Positions 47,789 through 57,670 of a stretch of DNA of 64,000 nt are shown here, piece after piece (position 1 is the stretch's first letter; each line of letters begins with the position of its first letter). Under the pieces are notes generated by a model. That model saw only the letters and a list, made by a program, of their open reading frames with translations. It ran no database searches and was not told the origin of the DNA. The position numbers and the translations under genes are program-made. The stretch comes from Terriglobia bacterium. Lineage in GTDB: Bacteria > Acidobacteriota > Terriglobia > Terriglobales > Acidobacteriaceae. The stretch lies in assembly GCA_020073385.1 (NCBI GenBank), contig JAIQFH010000003.1, positions 124,001 to 188,000 of the forward strand, read 5' to 3'.

Positions 47789-48760
47789 ATGCCCCATCTC
47801 CGTCTGTTGCTGTTCGTCTTCTTCTTGCTTGTTGTTGCCTTCGTCGCCCTTGCCGACACCCCCAGCCAGACCACGCCATATTGGGCGTTCTGCATCAACC
47901 CTGTTACCCCCACTCCGGCGAAGCCCGACGATAACCCCCGCCGCGTTCCCAACAGCAGCGCAGTTTTCACGACTGCCCAAACGCAGGATCTCTTCAATCC
48001 CCCCGACTGGCATCCCCCCGACCACCCGCCGATGCCAGAGATCGTGGTCCACGGCAGAAAGCCGGACGTTTACGCCTGCGGTTATTGTCACTTGCCCAAC
48101 GGCATGGGGCGGCCCGAGAACTCGAGCCTCGCCGGATTGTCCGCGGACTACATCATTCACCAGATGACCGACTTTCGTAGCGGTGCCCGCAAGAGTTCCG
48201 AGCCCCGTCATCTCCCGGTGGCGAACATGATCTCCCGCGAGACCAAAGCAACCAACCAGGAGATCGCCGCGGCAGCAGAATATTTCTCCAAGCTAGAGCG
48301 CAAGATTTGGATCCGCATTGTGGAAACCAGCACCGTGCCGAAAACGCACGTCGCCGGATGGATGCTGGTCGCGGATACTCCTGCTGCCACCGAGCCCATC
48401 GGCCAGCGCATCATTGAAATGCCGGAAGACTTGGAACGCACCGAGTTGCGCGACGACGCGTCAGGATTCGTCGCATACGTCCCCGAAGGCAGCCTCAAGC
48501 GGGGGAAGTGGCTGGTCACCGGCGGAGGCGACGGCAAGATGTCCCCATGTGCCAAGTGTCACGGCCCCGGCCTCCGCGGCAGCGGCAATGTTCCGCCGAT
48601 CGCCGGACGTTCGCCCAGCTACATCGTCCGCCAACTGTTCGATATGAAGTCCGGCGCGCGCTCCGGAGCCCTCTCATTGCAAATGCGCCGACAGGTTGTG
48701 AAGTTGAGCATCGATGACATGATCGCCATCGCGGCGTTTGTATCGTCGCTCAAGCCGTAG
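47789..48760 (+). CDS. Di-heme c-type cytochrome (secreted)
   Basis: CGYCHLPNGMGRPENSSLAG and CAKCHGPGLRGSGNVPPIAGRSPSYIVRQLFDMKSGAR; signal peptide. Confidence 0.87.
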   Translation: MPHLRLLLFVFFLLVVAFVALADTPSQTTPYWAFCINPVTPTPAKPDDNPRRVPNSSAVFTTAQTQDLFNPPDWHPPDHPPMPEIVVHGRKPDVYACGYCHLPNGMGRPENSSLAGLSADYIIHQMTDFRSGARKSSEPRHLPVANMISRETKATNQEIAAAAEYFSKLERKIWIRIVETSTVPKTHVAGWMLVADTPAATEPIGQRIIEMPEDLERTELRDDASGFVAYVPEGSLKRGKWLVTGGGDGKMSPCAKCHGPGLRGSGNVPPIAGRSPSYIVRQLFDMKSGARSGALSLQMRRQVVKLSIDDMIAIAAFVSSLKP

Positions 48761-48765
48761 CTCCG

Positions 48766-48810
48766 CGTAGCGCCGGCTGTGGCGGGGGCGTCTCGCCCCG
48801 GCACGCGGCC
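48766..48810. repeat. GC-rich hairpin repeat (family C, copy 2, partial)
   Basis: CGTAGCGCCGGCTGTGGCGGGGGCGTCTCGCCCCGGC. Confidence 0.65.
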
Positions 48811-48822
48811 GGAGTGAATGTT

Positions 48823-49452
48823 CTAATAATCGACGCGCGTCAGCTTGCTTGCCGCCCTCACCCGAACTGATAAATCCTCTTCTCTCTGAATCCGCTTTCT
48901 CATCAATTCACCCTGTTCTTGCGTGAATAGCAACATTCCTTTCCCGATTTTCTGCACGCTGTCCTCCTGCCATCGCGGCTCCATAATTCCGATTCGCGAA
49001 TGGGAATTGGAACCCAGTAGCAGGTGACCCAGTTCGTGTGCCGAGACGGCACCTAACAATAGCGCGAGGTTAACGTCTCCTTGTTCTTGTTTGAGCCGCT
49101 CGAAGAAGACATCACTATATTGGCCACGCCCATCTTCTCCCAGAAAGGCCTCGCCAAAAACGAAATCGCTCGCGGTGTGACCTGCAGGTACGATATGTAG
49201 CACGAACTCATTGGGCCCGAGGATGCGCCGGCATTCCTCGGTCTCAGCGCAATTCACCCATTGAATCTCAATCCCCGCGGCATCGAACAGTCGTGCCGCT
49301 TCCCGTTCCGCCCGTCTTAGAACCGACGGCTTCACGCCGGCACTATCGTTCACCAGGACCGTTACCCCCGAGCTTTTATCCTGCGCGGTCGCGACGCCGC
49401 CCCATAACAAAACACCCGCGAGAACTAATTCCCACCGACTGCTGAACCCCAT
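48823..49452 (-). CDS. Secreted putative zinc metalloprotease, unknown family
   Basis: Signal peptide; AVSAHELGHLLLGSNSHSRIGIMEPRW (HExxHxxxGxxH-like). Confidence 0.65.
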   Translation of the reverse strand: MGFSSRWELVLAGVLLWGGVATAQDKSSGVTVLVNDSAGVKPSVLRRAEREAARLFDAAGIEIQWVNCAETEECRRILGPNEFVLHIVPAGHTASDFVFGEAFLGEDGRGQYSDVFFERLKQEQGDVNLALLLGAVSAHELGHLLLGSNSHSRIGIMEPRWQEDSVQKIGKGMLLFTQEQGELMRKRIQREEDLSVRVRAASKLTRVDY

Positions 49453-49585
49453 AACCCCACCCTCCGTATCTCCACTAAGGTGGTCGAGCGGGATGGGTGC
49501 CTCAATGCCCGGCGCATGACCGCTGGATGAAACGTGGGTGACAAGCTAAGCTCTGGCACGTCAAACATTTACACAGTGGGATGAC

Positions 49586-51808
49586 ATGGGGAACCGAGCT
49601 ATTAGAATGCTAAACTTGCCGATTGTGGGGAGCACAAACGGCAACGACATAACTTCCACGCGCCGCTTTGGCGTGTTCGAGCTCGATCTGCGCGCCGGAG
49701 AGCTCCGCCGCAATGGCATCAAGGTCAAGCTTCAGGAGCAGCCCTTTCAGGTGCTGACCGAATTGCTGGAGCGCCCCGGGCAAGTCGTCACCCGCGAGGA
49801 ATTGCGCAACCGCCTCTGGCCTGCCGATACCTATGTCGATTTCGACCACAGCCTGAATGCCGCCATCCGGCGTTTGCGCGACACCTTGGGTGATTCCGCT
49901 GAGAATCCCACGTTTGTAGAAACCGTGGCACGCCGTGGATACCGTTTTTTGGCACCCGTTAGCGCTGGTCCGGCAAATGGAGACCACGCTGGCCAAGGAG
50001 AGCTGGCCGCAGTCGTGCCGATCACAGCCCCTCGCCGCCATCATTGGTGGGTTATCGGCGCCGTTGTTGCCGTTGCCCTTGTGCTGATCGGGCTCGCCGT
50101 GGGCTTCTTTCTGGCGCCACGTCCGCCAGCACTTGGTCACATCACGCGCCTCACGGCAAATCCTGCAGGCGATCCGGTTCGCACGGCCGCGATTTCACGC
50201 GACGGGCATCACTTGGCCTTTGCGGATGAAACCGGCTTCTATCTCCGCCAGATTGATACGGGAGAAACTCATCCCATCGCTCTGCCGGAGGAAATGTCGG
50301 CAACCGCGATCAGCTGGGCTCCCGATAACGACCACATGATCGTCGCCTTGGCCGCAACCAATCGCCGACCGAGCCTCTGGGATATTTCCGTCCTCGGCGG
50401 CAGCGCCCGCAGACTTGTCGATGATGGCTCTCAGCCCGCGATCTCGCCGAACGGGAAGCAGATCGCTTTCGTTGCGGGTCAGCCTTTGCACCAGAGGATC
50501 TGGCTCGCAGGACTGAACGGAGAGCCACCGCGCGAACTCCTGGGCGAGGATGGCGACCTTTTTGGGACCATCACCTGGTCGCCCGATGGCACAAAGATCG
50601 CCTACACCACGGCGAAGTTCACCTACGGATACGGTGCCAAGGGCATGATCGCGGTGGCCGATTTGAGCCATCCGCCGATTGCAGATGGGCGCCTGCGGCC
50701 CACCATTGTTCTGTCCCTGACCGGGCTCGATGCTTCCATGGCGTGGACACCAGATGGCCGGTTGGTCTACACCCTCGCGGAATCTCGACCACGCCAGGAG
50801 GACTCGAACCTGTGGTGGATTCGCCTGAATGGTCAGCTCCAGCCAGCCGCAGCCCCGGTGCGCCTCACGAACGATCAAGGAGCGGTGTTCGGGGTTAGCG
50901 CCTCCGGCGACAGCAAGCGCATCGCCTACATCAAGGGCATTCCCCAACCCGACGTCTATGTCGCCAAGCTGCAACCTTCCGGCGCCTTGGAAGAGCCCCA
51001 GCGCCTCACTCTCGATGACCGTCAGGACCTGCCCTATGACTGGACCACCGACAACAAGTCTGTGATCTTCGTCTCCGATCGCACTGGATCCTTCAGCATC
51101 TATAAGCAGCCGATTAACCAGACAGTCCCCGAGTTGTTAATGACCAGCAATCAACAACTGGTGCAGCCGCGATTGAGTCCTGATGGTACGCAAGTTCTTT
51201 ATCTGGTCAATCCCAATCGGGCAGAGGCAGATTTTGAAGTCCCGCTGATGATCGCTCCGCTGGCTGGGGGTGCATCTCGGGAAATAGCCAAGGCCAAGTG
51301 GATCAGCAATCATCAATGTGCCCGCGCGCCCGCCACCGTGTGCATCTACAGCGTAAATACCGACGCCGGTGTCACGTTCTTCCGATTTGATCCATCCCAG
51401 GGACAAGGCACACAGATTTTCCAGCTCAAAGACGATCTCGCCCAACTCTTCAACTGGAGCTTGTCGCCCGATGGCACCATGCTCGCCATCGCCAAAGGAA
51501 AGTGGGGCAACGTTGAACCACGAATTAGCCTGTTCTCTCTGAACGGTGCTCCGGAAAGATCGCTGACAATTCGCGGCTGGCCGGGAATCATGGCTCTCGA
51601 TTGGGCGGCCGACAGCAAGAGCCTGTGGGCGACGACGCCAGGTGACAAGGAGAACACGCTCCTGCGAATTGACCTGCAGGGAAATGCCCGCGCTGTCTGG
51701 CACCCCAAGAACGTGACAGTCAATTGGGCGATTCCCTCCCGCGACGGAAAATATCTGGCCCTCCACGTTCACAGCAGTAGCGCCAACGTCTCGATGCTCG
51801 AGCAGTAA
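49586..51808 (+). CDS. CadC-like transcriptional regulator: winged-helix DNA-binding domain, TM helix, TolB-type WD40/PD40 propeller
   Basis: RRFGVFELDLRAGELRRNGIKVKLQEQPFQVLTELLERPGQVVTREELRNRLWPADTYVDFDHSLNAAIRRLRDTLGDSAENPTFVETVARRGYRF; PD40-like repeats. Confidence 0.9.
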   Translation: MGNRAIRMLNLPIVGSTNGNDITSTRRFGVFELDLRAGELRRNGIKVKLQEQPFQVLTELLERPGQVVTREELRNRLWPADTYVDFDHSLNAAIRRLRDTLGDSAENPTFVETVARRGYRFLAPVSAGPANGDHAGQGELAAVVPITAPRRHHWWVIGAVVAVALVLIGLAVGFFLAPRPPALGHITRLTANPAGDPVRTAAISRDGHHLAFADETGFYLRQIDTGETHPIALPEEMSATAISWAPDNDHMIVALAATNRRPSLWDISVLGGSARRLVDDGSQPAISPNGKQIAFVAGQPLHQRIWLAGLNGEPPRELLGEDGDLFGTITWSPDGTKIAYTTAKFTYGYGAKGMIAVADLSHPPIADGRLRPTIVLSLTGLDASMAWTPDGRLVYTLAESRPRQEDSNLWWIRLNGQLQPAAAPVRLTNDQGAVFGVSASGDSKRIAYIKGIPQPDVYVAKLQPSGALEEPQRLTLDDRQDLPYDWTTDNKSVIFVSDRTGSFSIYKQPINQTVPELLMTSNQQLVQPRLSPDGTQVLYLVNPNRAEADFEVPLMIAPLAGGASREIAKAKWISNHQCARAPATVCIYSVNTDAGVTFFRFDPSQGQGTQIFQLKDDLAQLFNWSLSPDGTMLAIAKGKWGNVEPRISLFSLNGAPERSLTIRGWPGIMALDWAADSKSLWATTPGDKENTLLRIDLQGNARAVWHPKNVTVNWAIPSRDGKYLALHVHSSSANVSMLEQ

Positions 51809-51825
51809 GAAGCGTCAGGCGTAGC

Positions 51826-51872
51826 GCCGCCGTCCCGGCGGCTGTGGTGGGGGCGTCCCGCCCCCACAAGTT
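51826..51872. repeat. GC-rich tandem hairpin repeat (family C, copy 3)
   Basis: GTAGCGCCGCCGTCCCGGCGGCTGTGGTGGGGGCGTCCCGCCCCCAC. Confidence 0.75.
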
Positions 51873-51902
51873 GAATTCAAACTCGTTGGAGTTTCGGGAA
51901 AT

Positions 51903-51932
51903 AAAAAAGCCGGGAGGCGATCGCCTCCCGGC
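51903..51932 (-). terminator. Intrinsic terminator of the TonB-dependent receptor gene
   Basis: Perfect 24-bp palindrome GCCGGGAGGCGATCGCCTCCCGGC followed by TTTTTT on the minus strand. Confidence 0.9.
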
Positions 51933-51953
51933 GTCTGTGAATTTCTTGCTAGT

Positions 51954-54900
51954 CTAGAAAGCCCAACGCAGCGAAAACTGAATCAGCCGCGGCGTGCCCG
52001 TCGAATTCACGATCTGCCCGAATGGACCGTTCCCGGTGTTTCCGGCATTTATCCACGCTAGATAAGCCTCGATGTCAGTGACCGCCGGATTCGCGAAGTT
52101 CGCGTGGTTCCACACGTTGAAGAAGTCGGCTGTGAATCGCACTTCATTCCGCTCGTTGATCTTGAAGTATTTGATCAGTGAAGCATCCCAGCTCTGCTCG
52201 TGTGGGCCGCGGTAGATGTTGCGTCCGAGATCCCCGAAGCCCGTCGTGCATCGGTCCGTGTCGCCGCCGGCGCATGCGGTCGGATAGAGCTGAGGAGCCG
52301 TGGTGAAAGTAGCCGGATTCAGGTATCCCGCCAGCCGTTCGTGAATGCCGCCGCTCGTCATGCCGCTGGAAACTGTTGCGCCAGGAGTCAGGCTCGCGCC
52401 GAGTAGCGGCGTACTGCCCAGTCCCAGGAACGCATCGCCCGCTCCGGAATCGAGAATCGAGAATGGCGTTCCGGACTGAAAGATGCTAACGCCACTGATC
52501 GCCCATCCGCCCAACGCGGCATGCGCCAATCCCTTGGAGTGTTGGAAGAACGGCAACTCGTACACATAAGTGACTGAGAGCCGGTGTTTGCGGTCGAAGT
52601 CCGACAGTCCGCGAGATGCGTTGATGTTGCTCTGATCGTTGTAGGCAGTGTTGAAGGCGGTATTTCCGCTTGATGTGGCGTCGATGTTCTTCGCGAACGT
52701 GTAAGCCGCCTGCACGTAATTCCCACCCCACCGCCGGGACAGCGTCGTCTGCAATGAGTGATAAATCGAATATGCGTCGTTTGCAAAGATCTGGTACCCG
52801 CTATATCCGTTCAGCCCAGGGGCGGGTGTGCGCGCGATCGCATTCGAGAAAGTGTTGTCAGTAATGGTGTAGTTGTTTCCGTTAACATCCGTGACCGTGA
52901 ACGGATGCTCCGGAGTGGCGTTCACCGACTGGATGCCATCCCGCGTTTCGCGCAAATGGATTCCCCGCGTCCCGACGTAACCGGCTTCCAATACCCACTT
53001 CTTTCCGAGTTCCTGCTGCAGCGTCAGGTTCCATTGCTGTGTATTGGGGACGCGGAAGTGACGCGGTACTTCGAGCACGAACAGGTTCTGAGTCGTATTC
53101 ACGCCGGGACCGCCCGTGCATGCGTAATTGCCGTCGGGCACCAGAGGGTCATCGCTAGGTGCAAAGCTGGTTAGCCGCGCCAGGCACGGGATCCATGCGC
53201 CCGAGAGTTGTCCAGCTTGTGGCACAGCGTTTGGATTAGTGGTCGGGTCTCCTGTGAAGAAATTCGAGAGCGTGAAGCCCGTAGTGGAAGGGAAGAACAC
53301 GATCGGAATAAAAGGCGACTGGAAGCTGAGTTGGTCGACCGCCCCGATATCTTCGCGATCGTAGTAGATCCCATAGCCTCCGCGTACGGTCGTTTTGTGC
53401 CGCCCCAGTACATCCCACGCGAATCCAAAGCGCGGTCCCCAACCCGTAGAGACGTTGTTCCTGAACGTCGAACCAGCAGCATTTCCTGTCAGCCCGGAAA
53501 CGCCCAGCTTGTTCACGCAGCTGGGATAGATGAAGGGATACGTCCCGGACTTGGTCAGGTCAGATTCGATGTTGCCGATGTGGCACGAGCCGTCGGTCCA
53601 GGCACCCAGGAATTCTGTGCGCAGGCCCATATTCAATGTCAGGCTCTTCGTCGCCTTCCAGTCATCTTGAAGAAAGACAGCTGAATCGTTCTGGCGGTAT
53701 TTGTGGTTGTAAACGCCACCGCCGCCAAAACTAAACTGGACATTTCCACCTAGCATGTTTTGGAAGTCAGTGACCGGAATCTGATTATTGGATTGGTCGG
53801 TAAAAGTTGTGCCGGTGAAGAAGAGCTGTCCATTGAACACTTGCGGGAATAGTTTATCGAGACTCACGTGCGTGAACTGCCCGCCAACCGTGAACGTGTG
53901 AGCGCCCTTGACCCAGCTGAGGTTGTCGACAAAGTTATAGCTGTTCTGGGTTTGGTACTGGTTCGCCGGCGGTGTCGGTCCAAACTGGAAGCCCGACGTC
54001 AGCAGCGTGAATTTGTAAATTGCGCTCGTCAAATTGCTCGTCGGCCGGTCTATCCCGACGTCGGAAGCTGTCACCGGATTCACATTGATGCCGCTATTGT
54101 TGATGTGTACCACCCCGAAGCGGAGATCATTCACCAGAGTCGAATTGAAGACGTGCGTTTCCGACATGATGAAAGCGCGATCCTTCACCGGCAGGTTGTA
54201 CGGGAAATTCAAATCTGTTCCGCTCGCTGGTGCACCAAGGGACGCCTGCAATCCCCCGGCACCAAATGGAATGTCCTGCTCCGAATTCGAAAAGAAGAAC
54301 CGCGCCGCCACGGAGTCCTGCGAATCACGGAACTCATGATCCCAGTTCGCTGTTAGCTGGTCGTCGACAAACTTTCCCGGTTTGCTCACCGTGAATTGGA
54401 CTGGAGTTCCTGCCGCGGTGCCTGCGGGAGCATTCGGCAGCGGGAACAGATAGCCGTTTGCGGGAGCACCAAATTGATTGCTCTTGAATGCCAGCAAAGA
54501 CGCGGCAACCGGATCGAGCGTAAGCCCGACACTCGACAATTGCATGTCGTTGGCAAGGTTGGCCATCGAGGTGGCGTCGGTCCCGCGGTCGGCCGCCGGA
54601 ATGTAGGGCACAAACGTGCTGATCAGCGTTCCCGGCGATTCGCCGCTCCGCTGGCGAGTCCCTTGGTAATTGACGAAAAAGAACCCGAGCTTGCCGCCCG
54701 GCGTCACTGGTCCGCCCAGACTGCCGCCGAAGATATTCTGCTGAATTACGGGACGAGGCGACCCGCTCCCCTTCAAGAAGTACTCGTTCGAGTCCAATAC
54801 TGTGTTTCGAAAGAACTCATACACATCGCCATGAAACTGGTTGCTGCCAGACTTCAAGATTGCGTTGATATTGCCGCCGCCGTTGCGCCCCTGGCTCGCG

Positions 54901-55610
54901 TCATAGAGCGACGTCTGCACCTTGAATTCCTGCACCACATCCGGATTCGGCAGAGGAGTATTCGTCAGCGACGCCACGTTGTAATCCGTGGTGCTGATGC
55001 CTTCGATCAAATAGTTGTTGTTATCCTCGCGCTGCCCGTTCACAAAAATGTGGACCTGCCCACGGCCCAGCTGCGATGCCGCATTCAGTTCACCCTCCGC
55101 CCCCGTCGACAGCGTCAGCAACTGCTGGAAGTTCTGCGTGGCCAGCGGCAGCGCGCGGATCGTGGTGCTCTCGATCGCCTGACCGGTCGTCGCATCGCTG
55201 GTATCGACCGTCTGCACCTCTGCCTGCACTTCAATCTTCTGCTGCACCGATTTGGTCGTGAGCTTCGCCGTCATGCGCGTTGTCTCGGTGACGCGCACTG
55301 CAACGTCAGCGACCTTCGTCTCGGCAAAACCTTCGGCCTGGATGCTCACGCTGTACTTGCCGACAGGCATCAGCGGAGCCGTGAATGCTCCATCCGGCCC
55401 GGTCGTGACCGAACGCTCGAGCACACCAGTGTCCTGGTTCGTGACGCGGACCGTGGCATTGGCCACAAATGCTCCGCTCGGATCCTGCACCGTCCCGGTG
55501 ATCGCACCCGTCGCACCGCCCTGCCCCAAAGCCGCCGCAGCCAAGGCCAACGCAGCGACACTAGTAGCTATGCACTTCTTCCAAGAACCCAGCATGGTCT
55601 TTTCCCCCAT
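51954..55610 (-). CDS. TonB-dependent receptor with N-terminal carboxypeptidase-regulatory-like domain (Oar-like)
   Basis: GAITGTVQDPSGAFVANATVRVTNQDTGVLERSVTTGPDGAFTAPLMPVGKYSVSIQAEGF; plug and barrel; C-terminal LIQFSLRWAF. Confidence 0.93.
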   Translation of the reverse strand: MGEKTMLGSWKKCIATSVAALALAAAALGQGGATGAITGTVQDPSGAFVANATVRVTNQDTGVLERSVTTGPDGAFTAPLMPVGKYSVSIQAEGFAETKVADVAVRVTETTRMTAKLTTKSVQQKIEVQAEVQTVDTSDATTGQAIESTTIRALPLATQNFQQLLTLSTGAEGELNAASQLGRGQVHIFVNGQREDNNNYLIEGISTTDYNVASLTNTPLPNPDVVQEFKVQTSLYDASQGRNGGGNINAILKSGSNQFHGDVYEFFRNTVLDSNEYFLKGSGSPRPVIQQNIFGGSLGGPVTPGGKLGFFFVNYQGTRQRSGESPGTLISTFVPYIPAADRGTDATSMANLANDMQLSSVGLTLDPVAASLLAFKSNQFGAPANGYLFPLPNAPAGTAAGTPVQFTVSKPGKFVDDQLTANWDHEFRDSQDSVAARFFFSNSEQDIPFGAGGLQASLGAPASGTDLNFPYNLPVKDRAFIMSETHVFNSTLVNDLRFGVVHINNSGINVNPVTASDVGIDRPTSNLTSAIYKFTLLTSGFQFGPTPPANQYQTQNSYNFVDNLSWVKGAHTFTVGGQFTHVSLDKLFPQVFNGQLFFTGTTFTDQSNNQIPVTDFQNMLGGNVQFSFGGGGVYNHKYRQNDSAVFLQDDWKATKSLTLNMGLRTEFLGAWTDGSCHIGNIESDLTKSGTYPFIYPSCVNKLGVSGLTGNAAGSTFRNNVSTGWGPRFGFAWDVLGRHKTTVRGGYGIYYDREDIGAVDQLSFQSPFIPIVFFPSTTGFTLSNFFTGDPTTNPNAVPQAGQLSGAWIPCLARLTSFAPSDDPLVPDGNYACTGGPGVNTTQNLFVLEVPRHFRVPNTQQWNLTLQQELGKKWVLEAGYVGTRGIHLRETRDGIQSVNATPEHPFTVTDVNGNNYTITDNTFSNAIARTPAPGLNGYSGYQIFANDAYSIYHSLQTTLSRRWGGNYVQAAYTFAKNIDATSSGNTAFNTAYNDQSNINASRGLSDFDRKHRLSVTYVYELPFFQHSKGLAHAALGGWAISGVSIFQSGTPFSILDSGAGDAFLGLGSTPLLGASLTPGATVSSGMTSGGIHERLAGYLNPATFTTAPQLYPTACAGGDTDRCTTGFGDLGRNIYRGPHEQSWDASLIKYFKINERNEVRFTADFFNVWNHANFANPAVTDIEAYLAWINAGNTGNGPFGQIVNSTGTPRLIQFSLRWAF

Positions 55611-55894
55611 TGCGTAAACGGTAATCGAATTGTTTTCACAGAAGAATCACGAACGGAAAGCATCAACAACAGTCGACAGTCCTTGCCTTGGCAGCGACAG
55701 ACGTGGTCCGTATCCGATCGTCCTGTCTAATCAAGATAGGTTGCTCCTGTGCCATAGGCGCTATGAATACAGTACTGCTGAGTAAATGCCTTCTTGGAAT
55801 TGAGGAAGCTTACTGAATGGAAAGGGCCTTTTTCAAGAGGAGAGCGTGCCAAAGGCAACCTGAGGATTACGAACTGTAACAATAACGATTTAGT

Positions 55895-57670
55895 TCATCC
55901 CTCCCCAAACTCCCGGTACCGCTCCAGCACATGCCGCTGCGTAACCACGCCCTCCAAATGCCGAAAGTCCGCGCGGCTCACCACCGGGACCAGCGGCCAT
56001 CGGTCCACATAACGCAAGGCAGTTTCCAGCGGATGATCGGGATGCAGGAACGGAACATGAAGGATCGGTAGCAGCGATCCCAGACTCGTCGCACCCTTGC
56101 CCTCGCTCGACATCGTCAGCAGCTCTTGCTTGCTTACGCTGCCCCACCCGCTCGGTGTCAGTCGTACCAGCACCCGCTCCATCTCGGAATGGTCCAACTC
56201 CTGAAGTGCCTGATCGAGCGTCATGTCTGCATCCAGCACCGGTGCTTCGACCGGTTGCATAGCATCTTCCACACGCAGGATGTCCTCTTCCCGCTGCTCC
56301 TCCATCGAGGGCAGTTCCAGGCCATCCTGCCGGGTCAACAAGTCGAAGATCGCAGTCGGCTGCAAACCGCGCGAAATGAGATAGGCGACGGTATTCGCCA
56401 GGATCACTGGCACGATGATGGAGTAGTTCCCGCTGACCTCGAGCACCATAAACACTGATGTCATCGGCGCTCGCAGAAATCCCGCGAACAGAACCCCCAT
56501 GCCCACCAATGCGTAAGTTCCCGGCGACCCGGTCAGATGGGGGAAGAGCACATGCTCCGCGCCGCCCACCGCGGCTCCCAGCATCGCCCCAATAAACAGC
56601 GTGGGTGCGAACATTCCGCCCGGCGTCCCACTGACAAACGACAGCAAGGTCGCCAGAATCTTCAGTCCCGCCAGGATCGCCAAGAACTGCCACGTGAACT
56701 GCCCGTGCATTGCCTGATCGATATATTCGTAGCCCGCGCCCATCACTTGCGGTGCGCCCAGCACCGCAATGATTCCAATCAGCAATCCAGCCACGGCGGG
56801 CTGAAAATACTGCGACCAGCGGGGGAGCGCCTTGCACACTGGGCGCAGCCAGGCAATTCCGCTGGCAAATACAACCGAAGCGAGTCCGCCCACCACTCCC
56901 AGAGCGGCGTAAGCAATCAACTCTGTAGGCCGTTTCAATTCCACCGCCGGAATGCGAAACAGCGATTCCGAGCCCAGGAACCAGCGCATCACCACTACGC
57001 TCGACACCGCAGAGAGAACCACCGATCCCAAAATCCCCGCTGACCACCGCCCAATGACTTCTTCGATAACGAACAGCACGGCCGAAATCGGCGCATTGAA
57101 AGCTGCCGCCAATCCAGCCGCCGCTCCCACTGGCGCAATCAAGCGCATGCGGTCCCGCTGCAGTCGCATCTTCCGCCCCACCGCCGAAGCAATGCATGCC
57201 CCGATCTGCAAGGAGGGGTCCTCTGGCCCCAGCGAATGCCCTGAACCAATCGCCAGCGCGGACGTAATGAACTTCCCGATTGCCGTCCGGATCGGGATGT
57301 TTCCATTGAAGATGTAAAGCGCCGCCTTGGTCTGATTGACGCCGCTGCCGCGCGCCGTCGGAAAGAAATGGATCACCAGAACCGCAATCACCAACCCCGC
57401 CAGCGCTGGTGCCAGTACCATCCGCACAGGCGTCAGCACAGCCCCGGTTCCCAGCAGGTAGAGCCGTGACCAGTCGATGGCAAACCGAAAACATACCACC
57501 GCGAGTCCCGAAAACACTCCGATGAACACCGAGAGGATCAGAAACAAACGATCTTCCCGGAACACAGAGCGCCACACCGCCCGGGGCGAATGCTCTTGGA
57601 TCCATGCAGAGGCTGACTGCCCGTTTCCGTTTTCTGCCAGCATGTCCTCGGCTTTCGCCTGCGGCTCCAT
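55895..57670 (-). CDS. ClC-type chloride channel/antiporter with C-terminal CBS domains (paralogue 1)
   Basis: ARGSGVNQTKAALYI; GSGHSLGPEDPSLQIGA; GAAAGLAAAFNAPISAVLFVIEEV; GTPGGMFAPTLFIGAMLGA. Start overlaps the TPR-gene stop (TAATG). Confidence 0.93.
   Translation of the reverse strand: MEPQAKAEDMLAENGNGQSASAWIQEHSPRAVWRSVFREDRLFLILSVFIGVFSGLAVVCFRFAIDWSRLYLLGTGAVLTPVRMVLAPALAGLVIAVLVIHFFPTARGSGVNQTKAALYIFNGNIPIRTAIGKFITSALAIGSGHSLGPEDPSLQIGACIASAVGRKMRLQRDRMRLIAPVGAAAGLAAAFNAPISAVLFVIEEVIGRWSAGILGSVVLSAVSSVVVMRWFLGSESLFRIPAVELKRPTELIAYAALGVVGGLASVVFASGIAWLRPVCKALPRWSQYFQPAVAGLLIGIIAVLGAPQVMGAGYEYIDQAMHGQFTWQFLAILAGLKILATLLSFVSGTPGGMFAPTLFIGAMLGAAVGGAEHVLFPHLTGSPGTYALVGMGVLFAGFLRAPMTSVFMVLEVSGNYSIIVPVILANTVAYLISRGLQPTAIFDLLTRQDGLELPSMEEQREEDILRVEDAMQPVEAPVLDADMTLDQALQELDHSEMERVLVRLTPSGWGSVSKQELLTMSSEGKGATSLGSLLPILHVPFLHPDHPLETALRYVDRWPLVPVVSRADFRHLEGVVTQRHVLERYREFGEG

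Noticed and set aside
54396-55730. 444-aa plus-strand ORF antisense to the TonB receptor
   Set aside because: Antisense open frame typical of high-GC coding DNA; Arg/His/Gln-rich translation without motifs.
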